Positions 17,632 to 25,855 of a stretch of 64,000 nucleotides of DNA are shown in pieces. The stretch spans positions 1,054,001 through 1,118,000 of the forward strand of contig NZ_FOBB01000001.1 of NCBI RefSeq assembly GCF_900109685.1. The letters run 5' to 3'. Under the pieces are notes generated by a model, which was not told where the DNA came from, made no database searches, and saw only the letters and a list, made by a program, of their open reading frames with translations. The stretch comes from Chitinophaga rupis. GTDB taxonomy: Bacteria > Bacteroidota > Bacteroidia > Chitinophagales > Chitinophagaceae. Position 1 is the first letter of the stretch. Every line of letters begins with the position of its first letter. A program made the translations under genes and the position numbers.

Positions 17632-18431
17632 TATCCCTTCAGGATCTTATTATACGAAACAGTGATGCCTTTGATCAGTGAAGAGCTGAAACCCTGGTGC
17701 TCCATCTCGTTCAAGCCCGCAATGGTGCAGCCTTTGGGTGTAGTAACCTTATCTATTTCTTCCTCCGGGTGGCGGTTACCGCTAATGAGCAGGGCGGCAG
17801 CGCCCTTTACCGTTTGGGCAGCTATCATGTTGGCGGTACGTACATCAAACCCGATTTCAATGCCTCCCTGTATGCTGGCGCGTATAAAGCGCAGGGCATA
17901 GGCAATACCGCAGGCGCCTAATACGGTGGCGGCATCCATCAGTTTTTCATCAATACTAACCGTAACGCCCAGCTGGTCAAACAGCTGCATTACCCAGGCG
18001 GCCTGCTCCGGGGTAGTGTTCTTATGGCAAATACAGGTCATGGATTCCTGGATGGCAATGGCGGTATTGGGCATAGCCCTTACCACGGGCATTCCCGGGC
18101 CGGCTATCTCCTCCAGCTCGTCCATGCTTACGCCGGTAACTACGCTGATGAGCATATGTTTGGCCGGGTTAAAAGCGCTTTTTACCCGGCTAAGTACTTC
18201 TTTTATGTTGTAGGGCTTTAAAGCTACAATGATCACATCTGCCGCAGCAATGGCTTTGGCATTATCCGTTTCCGTTAGTACGCCCTGTGCCTGCAGGCCG
18301 GCCAGGGTTTCAATATTGCGTTTGGTGATAATAATATCAGGAGCACTGGCAAAACCGCTCTTTAACACGCCCTGTGCAATGGCGGACCCCAGGTTACCGC
18401 CGCCAATAATGGCAATTTTCTTGGTAGACAT
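17631..18431 (-). CDS. proC: Pyrroline-5-carboxylate reductase
   Basis: The 266-residue enzyme has the N-terminal NADPH-binding segment IAIIGGGNLGSAIAQGVLKSG, the central VVRAMPNTAI (typical of ProC), and the C-terminal region with CGIAYALRF and TTPKGCTIAGL. It reduces pyrroline-5-carboxylate to proline in the cytoplasm. The length is standard. Upstream lie an octamer repeat and a 10-bp hairpin. Confidence 0.95.
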   Translation of the reverse strand: MSTKKIAIIGGGNLGSAIAQGVLKSGFASAPDIIITKRNIETLAGLQAQGVLTETDNAKAIAAADVIIVALKPYNIKEVLSRVKSAFNPAKHMLISVVTGVSMDELEEIAGPGMPVVRAMPNTAIAIQESMTCICHKNTTPEQAAWVMQLFDQLGVTVSIDEKLMDAATVLGACGIAYALRFIRASIQGGIEIGFDVRTANMIAAQTVKGAAALLISGNRHPEEEIDKVTTPKGCTIAGLNEMEHQGFSSSLIKGITVSYNKILKG

Positions 18432-18461
18432 ATCCCTTGTTTAATTGGGACAAAAGTAAAC

Positions 18462-18592
18462 AATGTGCAGATATGCAAACAGGCAAATGTACAGATGATG
18501 GAGGAATGTGCTGGTGGGCAGGTATAGGTGGGTGCGGCACAAACAACAAAAACCGGTACATTGGCACACATTCATGCATTCCTCATCTGCAC
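18462..18592. repeat. Octamer array, inverted pair (word related to AATGTGCA)
   Basis: 18462-18501 reads AATGTGCA, GATATGCA, AACAGGCA, AATGTACA, GATGATGG; 18554-18592 reads CGGTACAT, TGGCACAC, ATTCATGC, ATTCCTCA, TCTGCACC. The segment before the right arm, CAACAAAAACC, also occurs in the array at 25641-25744. It lies upstream of proC. Confidence 0.7.
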
Positions 18593-18601
18593 CTCAAATA
18601 G

Positions 18602-18647
18602 CTAAGGCCAGCCATCCTGCTACACTAGCCGGACAGTCTGGCCTTAG
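18602..18647. other. Perfect 10-bp hairpin downstream of the HNH-like gene
   Basis: CTAAGGCCAG at 18602-18611 is followed by its exact reverse complement at 18638-18647 with a 26-nt loop. There is no T run, so a terminator role is doubtful. Confidence 0.55.
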
Positions 18648-18688
18648 TCAGACAACATCATTTATGATCATTCCTGGAAAGCCAGGCT

Positions 18689-19258
18689 TTAATCCGCGTT
18701 TACATGACTCCAGTTCTCGCCGCTTTTTATCCGGTACAGCTGCATTTCGCTGATATCGAATTGCTCGGCGATCTGTTTCATGGTGCGTTTGCCGGGTTTT
18801 GCCAGCAGGCGCTTTATGCTTTTAACCTTGGTTACATTCAGCTTTAAGCCTTTCAGGCGGTTACGCTGTTTTTCCTTGTAGGCCAGCTTGGCGGGGCTGT
18901 TCTGCTGATGCTCTTCCATTTCCTCTTTGGTGGCCCAGCGGAGGTTGGAGGCTTTATTGTTCTTCTTATCGTAATCCAGGTGAATAACGTATCGGTGGGA
19001 TCGTCCCGGCCTTTTAGCGAACAGTTTGGCTACTTCGCGGTGCAGGTACAGGGACTGGTAGCTATCTGCCGGCTTTACATTCAATACCGTATATCCCTCA
19101 ACGGTAGAACCGGATAATAGCTTCCCATCTTCAATTTCTTCATGGTAACTGATCACTCTCCCCATATTAGACACAGCATATCTTTTTCGCAAGGCAGATT
19201 TGTTTTTGATCTGCAAGTCTTTCCAGACTTCGTTTTTAAGGTTTTTAATTGTGGCCAT
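18689..19258 (-). CDS. NUMOD4/HNH-like DNA-binding protein with C-terminal helix-turn-helix
   Basis: In the 189-residue protein, EVWKDL and YAVSNMGRVISY near residues 11-37 match NUMOD4, the DNA-binding motif of homing endonucleases. HREVAKLFAKR then YVIHLDYDKKNNKASNLRW near 75-110 match an HNH motif with Asp/Tyr changes around the metal site. The C-terminus (MKQIAEQFDISEMQLYRIKSG, near 160-180) is a helix-turn-helix like those of intron-encoded nucleases. It is not inside an intron or next to a split gene. It may be a nuclease or a domesticated regulator. It lies 34 bp downstream of the dus gene and is probably co-transcribed. Confidence 0.7.
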   Translation of the reverse strand: MATIKNLKNEVWKDLQIKNKSALRKRYAVSNMGRVISYHEEIEDGKLLSGSTVEGYTVLNVKPADSYQSLYLHREVAKLFAKRPGRSHRYVIHLDYDKKNNKASNLRWATKEEMEEHQQNSPAKLAYKEKQRNRLKGLKLNVTKVKSIKRLLAKPGKRTMKQIAEQFDISEMQLYRIKSGENWSHVNAD

Positions 19259-19292
19259 GTGAAAGTAATTTTTAAATAAATGAAATTGGGGT

Positions 19293-20360
19293 TTAACCGT
19301 AAACGTTACAATCTATGCTTTCATTGTTTGCCGGCAGGTATTGGCTGTCCGCTACCGGGGATGCGACCCTCTCAAAAACATGATCTTTGTATTGTGCGGC
19401 TATAGCATCTAAAACCTGTTCCAATTCTGCCGGTGACTTGTAAGTTACTAATTGTTGCCTGAAATCTTTTATATGCGGTAATCCTTTCAGGTAGTTTGTG
19501 TAATGACGGCGCATTTCCAATATACCTACAATCTCTCCTTTCCAGGCAATGGAATGGTGCAAGTGCTTTTTACATACCCTTACTCTTTCCAAAACAGTTG
19601 GGGGCGGTAAATGTTCACCGGTTTTCATAAAATGCTTGATCTCGTTAAAGATCCAGGGGTAACCAATGGCTGCCCTTCCTATCATGATCCCATCTACCCC
19701 GTACTTTTCCCGGGCGCTTACAGCCTGCTCCGGCGTACATATGTCACCGTTACCAAATATAGGGATACGTATGCGGGGGTTGTTCTTTACTTTTCCGATC
19801 AGGCTCCAGTCGGCATTGCCTTTGTACATTTGTGTGCGGGTGCGGCCGTGGATGGTAAGGGCCTGTATGCCCACATCCTGCAGTCGCTCTGCTACTTCCT
19901 CAATATTACGCGTATCATCGTCCCAGCCCAAACGGGTTTTTACTGTTACCGGCAGCGAGGTGGCTTTTACCACGGCAGCGGTCAGCTTTATCATTTTGGG
20001 CACATCTTTCAAAATACCGGCGCCGGCGCCCTTGCAGGTTACTTTTTTTACCGGGCAGCCGTAGTTAATGTCCACCAGGTCGGGGTTAGTAGCGGCAGCA
20101 ATCTGGGCCGCCATCGCCATGGGCTCTTCATCGCCCCCGAAGATCTGTATGCCTATAGGCCGCTCGTAATCGAAAATATCCAGCTTTTGCCGGCTTTTAA
20201 TAGCATCACGGATAAGCCCCTCCGAAGAAATAAATTCCGTGTACATCAGGTCAGCCCCGTTCTCTTTACATACAGCACGGAAAGGTGGGTCGCTTACATC
20301 TTCCATGGGTGCCAGCAGTAAAGGGAACTCCTCTAAATTTATATTACCAATCTTCGCCAT
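19293..20360 (-). CDS. dusB: tRNA-dihydrouridine synthase (DusB-like)
   Basis: The 355-residue flavoenzyme has LLLAPMEDVSDPPFR at residues 14-28, DINYGCPVKKVTCKGAGAG near 97-115 with the catalytic Cys, VKTRLGWDD, and IMIGRAAIGYPW. Dus enzymes reduce uridine to dihydrouridine in tRNA D loops using FMN and NADPH. I chose MAKIGNINLEEF at 20360; the frame opens earlier at a non-preferred start. It precedes the HNH-like gene. Which Dus subclass it belongs to is inferred from the overall pattern only. Confidence 0.92.
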   Translation of the reverse strand: MAKIGNINLEEFPLLLAPMEDVSDPPFRAVCKENGADLMYTEFISSEGLIRDAIKSRQKLDIFDYERPIGIQIFGGDEEPMAMAAQIAAATNPDLVDINYGCPVKKVTCKGAGAGILKDVPKMIKLTAAVVKATSLPVTVKTRLGWDDDTRNIEEVAERLQDVGIQALTIHGRTRTQMYKGNADWSLIGKVKNNPRIRIPIFGNGDICTPEQAVSAREKYGVDGIMIGRAAIGYPWIFNEIKHFMKTGEHLPPPTVLERVRVCKKHLHHSIAWKGEIVGILEMRRHYTNYLKGLPHIKDFRQQLVTYKSPAELEQVLDAIAAQYKDHVFERVASPVADSQYLPANNESIDCNVYG

Positions 20361-20471
20361 TTTTTTTATTACATTGTATAGTTGCAGCAGGATGTATGCA
20401 GGTTGAGTAAAAGCTATTGCCAACTGGTTTTGGCGCTGTAAATTTACGCAAAATTAACACAGTTACCGTTT

Positions 20472-21407
20472 ATGACCGGCTATCTAAAACAGTCTTCCCC
20501 TTCTTTACAATTCGTGACCTTTATCGGGATCTTTATCGGCTTTATGCTGCTTTATGGTACCTTCCTGTATACTGGCTTCCCTGCCCTGAGCGGTTATACT
20601 GTAGATCAATTACAAGGTGGCAACGCCACGGGTCCTAAAGTTATCGGCTATCTGAAATTAGTACAATTTCTGTACACTTTGGTGGTTTATTTAGTGCCTG
20701 GGTTATTGTTCGGCTACCTCTCCGATCCACAGCCTGCCACATGGCTGGGTATGAACAAAAGCCCTAAAGCCCTGCCTATAGTATTAGCGCTTTTGATTAT
20801 GTATTGTTCCTTGTGGGCTGTAGATTTGACGGCGGAATGGAACCAGCACTGGAACGTACCAGCCTCCATACGGCAAATGGAAGAACAGGCCGACCTGCTG
20901 ATAGAACGCCTGCTGCAAATGCCCACGGTAAAAGACCTGATCGTAAACCTGCTGCTGATAGCCGTGCTGCCTGCCATTGCAGAAGAAGTGTTCTTTCGCG
21001 GGGTTATGCAACGCCTGGTTATACAGCTGGTACGCCTGCCCTGGCTGGGCGTATTGATCACGGCTATTTTATTCAGCGCCGTGCATATGCAGCTGCTGGG
21101 ATTTGTGCCGCGTGTGCTGCTGGGTTTTTTACTGGGCGCCATTTATTACCTGAGCGGAAACCTGTGGCTGTCTATACTGGGGCACTTCCTGGTAAATGGG
21201 ATCCAGGTATTTGCCGCTTACCTGTACCAGGTAAAGGTGATCTCTGATGATCCTTCCAAAAGCGGCACCACTAGCTGGTATGTGGCCCTCATTAGCGCCC
21301 TGGTAACCCTGTCGCTTTTGTGGGTGTTGTACAAACGCACTAAATTGCCACCACAAGCTGAAAACTCACAACCTGAAAATTTGAGTGATGGAAAAAGACT
21401 GGATTAA
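20472..21407 (+). CDS. CPBP family intramembrane metalloprotease
   Basis: The 311-residue protein has about eight membrane helices. The diagnostic AEEVFFRGVMQRL near residue 172 gives the EExxxR motif, followed by FSAVHMQLLGFVPR and GHFLVNGIQV, the second and third CPBP motifs with their His residues. The family (Abi/CAAX protease) cleaves membrane substrates or acts in bacteriocin immunity; the target here is unknown. It overlaps the next gene by 20 bp. Confidence 0.88.
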   Translation: MTGYLKQSSPSLQFVTFIGIFIGFMLLYGTFLYTGFPALSGYTVDQLQGGNATGPKVIGYLKLVQFLYTLVVYLVPGLLFGYLSDPQPATWLGMNKSPKALPIVLALLIMYCSLWAVDLTAEWNQHWNVPASIRQMEEQADLLIERLLQMPTVKDLIVNLLLIAVLPAIAEEVFFRGVMQRLVIQLVRLPWLGVLITAILFSAVHMQLLGFVPRVLLGFLLGAIYYLSGNLWLSILGHFLVNGIQVFAAYLYQVKVISDDPSKSGTTSWYVALISALVTLSLLWVLYKRTKLPPQAENSQPENLSDGKRLD

Positions 21408-21597
21408 AATATTTTCAACAGACCGGCCCTTTGAGGCGGAAATGGTAAAAGGCATGCTGCTGGAGAACGGGGTGAATGCCGTGCTCCTGAACCGGCAGGA
21501 TTCATCTTACACACAGGCGCTGCCCGGGCAGGCGGAAATTTATGTACACACCTCGCAGGTAACGCAGGCGCTGGAATTGATGAATGAAACCAAGTAA
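21388..21597 (+). CDS. DUF2007 family small protein
   Basis: The 69-residue protein starts MEKDWIKIFSTDRPFEAEMV and continues GMLLENGVNAVLLNRQDS, matching DUF2007 (putative signal-transducing protein), an alpha-beta fold with unknown role. The start is the ATG at 21388; a GTG lies one codon earlier. It overlaps the CPBP gene and is followed 115 bp later by cdsA. Confidence 0.8.
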   Translation: MEKDWIKIFSTDRPFEAEMVKGMLLENGVNAVLLNRQDSSYTQALPGQAEIYVHTSQVTQALELMNETK

Positions 21598-21712
21598 AAA
21601 GCAGGATGTAAACTATACGCATTGTCAGCAGACGAACGAAACGAAGTAAGCTGCAGGAAGTAAGATGTAGCCATATTATTTCATACTTCTGCAATTTCAA
21701 AATAAACACTGA

Positions 21713-22594
21713 ATGAAGACTTTTTTTACCCGTACCGCCTCCGCACTGGTTTTTGTGGCAGTAATGCTGGGCGGCATTTTATGGACTCCCTTTACCTTCT
21801 TCCTGCTCTTTTTCCTGGTTAATTTTTTTGCCATACAGGAGTACTTTAAACTCATTCGCCTCATAGATAAGGATTATAACGAAGTATCTGCCTGGCACCG
21901 CTACGGCGTGCTGGTAGCCAGCTGCGCCATTGTAATGGCCTTTACCGGCGAGGCCTTTGTCACCACCCTTGCCTCCCTGGGATTCCTGGGCTGGTGGACA
22001 GCCGTTATTTTCCTGCTGGTACTGCCCATGGGCGAAATATTGCTGGGCAAGGACTTTTCACTGAAGAACATTGGCTACTCCGCCCTGGGCCTGCTATATA
22101 TCAGCGTATCCTTTGGCCTGCTGGTAGACCTGCGCCTGAGCAGCAGCATGATCACCTTTATTGGCCATACCACCGGCGGACAGCCCGGCTGGCTGATACC
22201 CCTGCTGCTGATCTGCTTCATCTGGATCAATGATACCATGGCCTACATTATAGGCTCCCTTATAGGGCGCACACCTTTTTTCCCTTCCATTTCCCCTAAG
22301 AAAACTACAGAGGGCTCTGTGGGCGGCATGATACTTTGTGTAGCTGTTGCCGGCATTTTTGGCCATTACTGGGGGCAGCAGTGGCTGGATCTGCAGCACT
22401 GGCTGGCCTTAGCAGGTATTGCCGCTATTTTCGGCACAGCCGGCGATCTGCTGGAATCCAAGCTGAAACGCATGGCCGGCGTAAAAGATTCCGGTAATAT
22501 TATGCCGGGGCACGGCGGCTTCCTGGACCGCTTTGATTCCCTGCTGCTGGCTACGCCGTTTGCCTGGATCTATGTGCACAGCTTTATGATGTGA
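21713..22594 (+). CDS. cdsA: Phosphatidate cytidylyltransferase (CDP-diacylglycerol synthase)
   Basis: The 293-residue integral membrane enzyme has about seven helices and the C-terminal signature SKLKRMAGVKDSGNIMPGHG followed by GFLDRFDS near residues 243-270. It makes CDP-diacylglycerol from CTP and phosphatidate in the inner membrane. The next gene, psd, acts later in the same phospholipid pathway. The length is standard. Confidence 0.95.
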   Translation: MKTFFTRTASALVFVAVMLGGILWTPFTFFLLFFLVNFFAIQEYFKLIRLIDKDYNEVSAWHRYGVLVASCAIVMAFTGEAFVTTLASLGFLGWWTAVIFLLVLPMGEILLGKDFSLKNIGYSALGLLYISVSFGLLVDLRLSSSMITFIGHTTGGQPGWLIPLLLICFIWINDTMAYIIGSLIGRTPFFPSISPKKTTEGSVGGMILCVAVAGIFGHYWGQQWLDLQHWLALAGIAAIFGTAGDLLESKLKRMAGVKDSGNIMPGHGGFLDRFDSLLLATPFAWIYVHSFMM

Positions 22595-22730
22595 ATTACG
22601 AATTGAGCAATTCAGGGCAATAAGTACAACAATGCAATTCACATCACCATGCGGTTTCCTGCATAAGTGCTTAATACATTTACGCTTGCACTACCTAATT
22701 CGTAATTCGTAATTGATAATTCGTAATTAA
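22593..22730. repeat. Heptamer array, inverted pair (word GAATTAC / TAATTCG)
   Basis: The left arm begins at the cdsA stop with GAATTAC, GAATTGA, GCAATTC. The right arm 22696-22730 reads TAATTCG, TAATTCG, TAATTGA, TAATTCG, TAATTAA. The same word recurs at 38379-38630 and 48014-48346. Confidence 0.8.
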
Positions 22731-22777
22731 TTCTACCTTCGCATTACCAATTAAACTAATAAACCAATAAATACAAC

Positions 22778-23434
22778 ATGAAGATCCATCGCGAAGGATT
22801 GGGCACTATTGTACTAACCGCTTTGGTGCTGGCATTGCTCAATGTGGCCGTATTCTATTTCCTGGGACAGGTACCCTCCCTCACCTGGGGCTTTTTTATT
22901 GTATCCCTGATCCTGTTCCTGTTCATTATTTCCTTTTTCCGCATCCCCGCCCGGGATATGGCGCAGGATGAAACGCTGGTGATCTCTCCCTGTGACGGTA
23001 AAGTAGTGGTGATCGAAGAAACTTTTGAACCCGAATATTTTAAAGATAAACGCCTGCAGGTATCTATTTTCATGAGCCCTGCCAATGTACACGTAAACCG
23101 CAACCCCATCAGCGGGGAGGTGAAATTATCTCAATACCATGCCGGTAAATACCTGGTGGCCTGGCATCCGAAATCTTCTACGGAAAATGAGCGCCACACC
23201 GTGGTTATAGGCAATGGCAAAACAGATATCCTGGTACGCCAGATTGCCGGCGCCCTGGCCCGCCGTATTGTAAACTACCTGAAGGCAGGCCAGCAGGTAA
23301 AACAAAATGAAGAGCTGGGCTTTATCAAGTTCGGTTCCCGCGTGGATATTTACCTGCCCGTAGGCACCCCCGTAAAAGTGCAGCTGGACCAGGTAGTAAA
23401 GGGCGGACAATCCATTATTGCACAGCTGGTATAA
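22778..23434 (+). CDS. psd: Phosphatidylserine decarboxylase family protein
   Basis: The 218-residue protein has two N-terminal membrane helices, then SPCDGKVVVIEE near residue 70, FMSPANVHVNRNPISG near 98 and GFIKFGSRVDIYLPVG near 185. The Gly-Ser bond in FGS is the expected self-cleavage site that creates the pyruvoyl cofactor. It converts phosphatidylserine to phosphatidylethanolamine. The short form is usual in Bacteroidetes. It lies downstream of cdsA. Confidence 0.93.
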   Translation: MKIHREGLGTIVLTALVLALLNVAVFYFLGQVPSLTWGFFIVSLILFLFIISFFRIPARDMAQDETLVISPCDGKVVVIEETFEPEYFKDKRLQVSIFMSPANVHVNRNPISGEVKLSQYHAGKYLVAWHPKSSTENERHTVVIGNGKTDILVRQIAGALARRIVNYLKAGQQVKQNEELGFIKFGSRVDIYLPVGTPVKVQLDQVVKGGQSIIAQLV

Positions 23435-23465
23435 ACACAACCACCGCTACCTAAAAATATTTAGC

Positions 23466-23702
23466 ATGAAACAAACTTTTTTCACCCTGGCTGCAGCCCT
23501 GCTCTTAAGCGGTGCAGCCCTGGCCCAGGACAAAGCAAAGGATAAGAGCTGCTGTAATAAAGACAGCAAGGCCTGTAGCAAAAAAGAGCAAACTGCCGGG
23601 AAAAAGGCCTGCTGCATGCAACCTTCAAAAACCGCCAGCCTGCGCGCTGCTGCTGCTAAACCGGCCAAACCGGCAACTGCAGCCAAACCAGCAGGTAAGT
23701 AA
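23466..23702 (+). CDS. Small exported Cys-rich, Ala/Lys/Pro-tailed protein
   Basis: The 78-residue product has a signal peptide (FFTLAAALLLSGAALAQ). The mature part holds five cysteines in SCC, AC and ACC within 25 residues among many Lys residues, then a low-complexity tail of Ala, Lys and Pro. It might bind metal or attach to the cell wall, but this is inference. I do not recognise a family. The ATG at 23466 sets the signal peptide at the N-terminus. A strong terminator follows. Confidence 0.6.
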   Translation: MKQTFFTLAAALLLSGAALAQDKAKDKSCCNKDSKACSKKEQTAGKKACCMQPSKTASLRAAAAKPAKPATAAKPAGK

Positions 23703-23720
23703 TCACATACGGCATAAAAT

Positions 23721-23760
23721 AAAAACAGGGTGTATCATACTTTTGATACACCCTGTTTTT
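23721..23760. terminator. Strong bidirectional terminator
   Basis: AAAAACAGGGTGTATCA at 23721-23737 and its exact reverse complement at 23744-23760 form a 17-bp stem with a 6-nt loop, with A and T runs on both sides. Confidence 0.85.
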
Positions 23761-23895
23761 ATTCAGGTACCTGATGGAGGCCTATGGCCGTTTAGGCGAT
23801 TCTTAGACCCTTTATTTATTTTTGATACACCCTCTTATTTATTCGATTACCTGGTAGTGGTTTGTTGTCGTTTATGTGATCCTCAAAGCCTTCGC
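23741..23895. repeat. Degenerate direct repeat next to the terminator
   Basis: TTTTGATACACCCT at 23741-23754 recurs at 23820-23833 and is followed both times by a similar stretch with TTTATTC, ACCTG and CGTTTA. The 23761-24056 gap otherwise contains no gene I can support; a 75-residue hydrophobic frame at 23876-24103 overlaps the HAD gene and is probably chance. Confidence 0.5.
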
Positions 23896-24056
23896 CGTAC
23901 TCTTTGGTCTGGCTGTTTTCTCAGCAACCGTTTATATGATATTGCTAAAGACTACCCCCAAGCCTATGCAACCAATACTATTGCTTATCGCAATCGATAA
24001 CAAAAACATATCCCATGCGGTTATGCAAGCAAAATACTCCCTTTTCTTCCACCGCC

Positions 24057-24752
24057 TTATAAAATTGTTTTCAGCTCACTCAGGCAGGAAATACAATACG
24101 TAGGCTGCATAGTAGTAGCCGGAACTTTTGCATTAAAATAGATCTGATCCATACCCGCATTGTGAGCCCCTATAATATCCAGCTCCAGCGCATCCCCTAT
24201 CATCACGCTCTCCGTAGCGCTGGTAGCGGCTTTGGTAATAGCGTAATCAAATATTTCCCGGTAAGGTTTCAGGCTGCCCGCTACTTCCGAAGTAATAATA
24301 TGCGTAAAGAAATGATCAATTTTGGCATTGCGCATTTTCAGCAGCTGGGTATCCTCAAACCCGTTGGTGATCATGTGCAGGGGGTAGTTCTTAGCCGTCA
24401 GGTATTCCAATACTTCCACGGTGTAAGGGAATAAAGCAGTTTTAAACGGCAGTACTTCCAAAAATTTTTCGCTGAGGGAATTAGACAGTTTTTCATCCCC
24501 GATCTTAAAGTCCAGCAGCGTTCTGCTAAAACGTTTGTAGCGCAGGTCATTGCGGTTAATGAGCCCTTTGCGGAAACGGTCCCAGAGTATCTCATTATGA
24601 ATAACATAGCTGTCGTAAAACGCTTCAAAAGAAGGCACCCCGCGAGCGCCCAGGTTAAACATATGGTAGAGTTCCTCTAAAGTCTGGTAGGAGTTGGTCT
24701 CAAAATCCCACAGTGTATGGTCCAGGTCAAAGAAAATATGCTTATACTTCAT
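24057..24752 (-). CDS. YjjG family noncanonical pyrimidine nucleotidase (HAD)
   Basis: The 231-residue protein starts MKYKHIFFDLDHTLWDF, motif I with both Asp residues. HMITNGFEDTQ near residue 105, SLKPYREIFDYA near 140 and VMIGDALELDIIGAHNAGM near 165 are the other HAD motifs. YjjG-type enzymes dephosphorylate noncanonical pyrimidine nucleotides. The start is the ATG at 24752, one codon after a GTG. The gene is divergent from the SDR gene. Confidence 0.88.
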   Translation of the reverse strand: MKYKHIFFDLDHTLWDFETNSYQTLEELYHMFNLGARGVPSFEAFYDSYVIHNEILWDRFRKGLINRNDLRYKRFSRTLLDFKIGDEKLSNSLSEKFLEVLPFKTALFPYTVEVLEYLTAKNYPLHMITNGFEDTQLLKMRNAKIDHFFTHIITSEVAGSLKPYREIFDYAITKAATSATESVMIGDALELDIIGAHNAGMDQIYFNAKVPATTMQPTYCISCLSELKTIL

Positions 24753-24776
24753 CACGGCGCAAAGTTACGAAGGAAT

Positions 24777-24890
24777 GGGCAGATGTATAAATGTGCAAAT
24801 AGGCAGATACGTAATTGAACAAAGCTTCCCTGCGGCAATTTCATCTGCACATTCACACCTCTCCATATTTGCACATCTGCCTATCTGCAC
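24777..24890. repeat. Octamer array, inverted pair (word GGGCAGAT / ATCTGCAC)
   Basis: 24777-24816 reads GGGCAGAT, GTATAAAT, GTGCAAAT, AGGCAGAT, ACGTAATT. 24843-24890 reads ATCTGCAC, ATTCACAC, CTCTCCAT, ATTTGCAC, ATCTGCCT, ATCTGCAC. It occupies a divergent intergenic region, so it cannot be a terminator. Confidence 0.78.
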
Positions 24891-24929
24891 ATTTTTTTTC
24901 TTATTTTCCCGTTTTCAATCCCTCTGAAT

Positions 24930-25634
24930 ATGAACGCAGTTATTACGGGAGCCAGCAAAGGAATAGGTAAAGCCATAGCCGAAAGGCTGGCCAAAGAAGG
25001 TTTTAATATAGCACTCTGCGCCCGCAATGCCGCCACATTGGAGGCTACGGCCGCACACATCCGCCAGCTGGCGCCTAATGTACAGGTGCTGGCCCTGCCG
25101 GTGGATATGAGTGATAAACAGCAGGTGCTGAGCTTTGCAGCCAAAGTAAAAGCAGCTTTCCCGGTAGTGGATATACTGGTAAATAATGCCGGTCTTTTTA
25201 TACCTGGCGCCCTGCACCAGGAGGAAGAGGGCCTGCTTGAAAACCTGATGGCTACCAATGTGTACAGCGCCTACCACCTTACCCGCCAGCTGTTACCAGC
25301 TATGATGGAGCAGCGTAAAGGCCACATTTTTAACCTTACCTCCACTGCCAGCTACAAAGCCTACCCTAACGGCGGCGCGTATAGCATTACTAAATTTGCC
25401 TTGTTAGGCTTTTCCAAAAACCTGCGGGAAGAGCTGAAACCGCATAACATTAAAGTAACCGCCCTCAGCCCCGGCCCCACGCTTACTGCCTCCTGGGAGG
25501 GTTTTGAAGCGCCGCCGGACCGCCTGATGCCGCCGGAGGATATTGCCAACGTTGTATGGGCAGCCTATACGCTGGCCGCTCAAACAGTTGTGGAAGAAAT
25601 TGTGCTACGGCCTATGCTGGGGGATATTAGTTAA
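24930..25634 (+). CDS. Short-chain dehydrogenase/reductase
   Basis: The 234-residue enzyme has NAVITGASKGIGKAIAERLA at residues 2-21 (GxxxGIG cofactor loop), ILVNNAGLF near 87, and the catalytic Ser (TSTASY), Tyr and Lys in YSITKFAL near 150. It resembles 3-ketoacyl-ACP reductase-like SDRs, probably NADP-dependent. The substrate cannot be assigned. Confidence 0.9.
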   Translation: MNAVITGASKGIGKAIAERLAKEGFNIALCARNAATLEATAAHIRQLAPNVQVLALPVDMSDKQQVLSFAAKVKAAFPVVDILVNNAGLFIPGALHQEEEGLLENLMATNVYSAYHLTRQLLPAMMEQRKGHIFNLTSTASYKAYPNGGAYSITKFALLGFSKNLREELKPHNIKVTALSPGPTLTASWEGFEAPPDRLMPPEDIANVVWAAYTLAAQTVVEEIVLRPMLGDIS

Positions 25635-25640
25635 TAATGA

Positions 25641-25744
25641 GATAATGTGTCGATATGCTAAAGTGCTAGTATCTGCGGTTATATGCAAAACGTAAGCAAC
25701 AAAAACCAGCACATTAGCATATTAACACATCAGCACATTATCCA
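25641..25744. repeat. Octamer array, inverted pair (word GATAATGT / ATTAGCAT)
   Basis: 25641-25672 reads GATAATGT, GTCGATAT, GCTAAAGT, GCTAGTAT; 25705-25744 reads ACCAGCAC, ATTAGCAT, ATTAACAC, ATCAGCAC, ATTATCCA. The central CAACAAAAACC is shared with the array at 18462-18592. Confidence 0.78.
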
Positions 25745-25855
25745 AATCCTTGCTGGTTACAGTTTCTACTATCATATTTTATTATTTTTTTAACTAACTT
25801 TTAACGGCGAAATCAGCTCCACAGCATAGGCTTTGGTTAAATTTGTCAACGAGAT

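Noticed and set aside
23876..24103. 75-residue hydrophobic frame
   Set aside because: It begins with GTG inside a decayed repeat and overlaps the HAD gene end; no sign of selection is visible.
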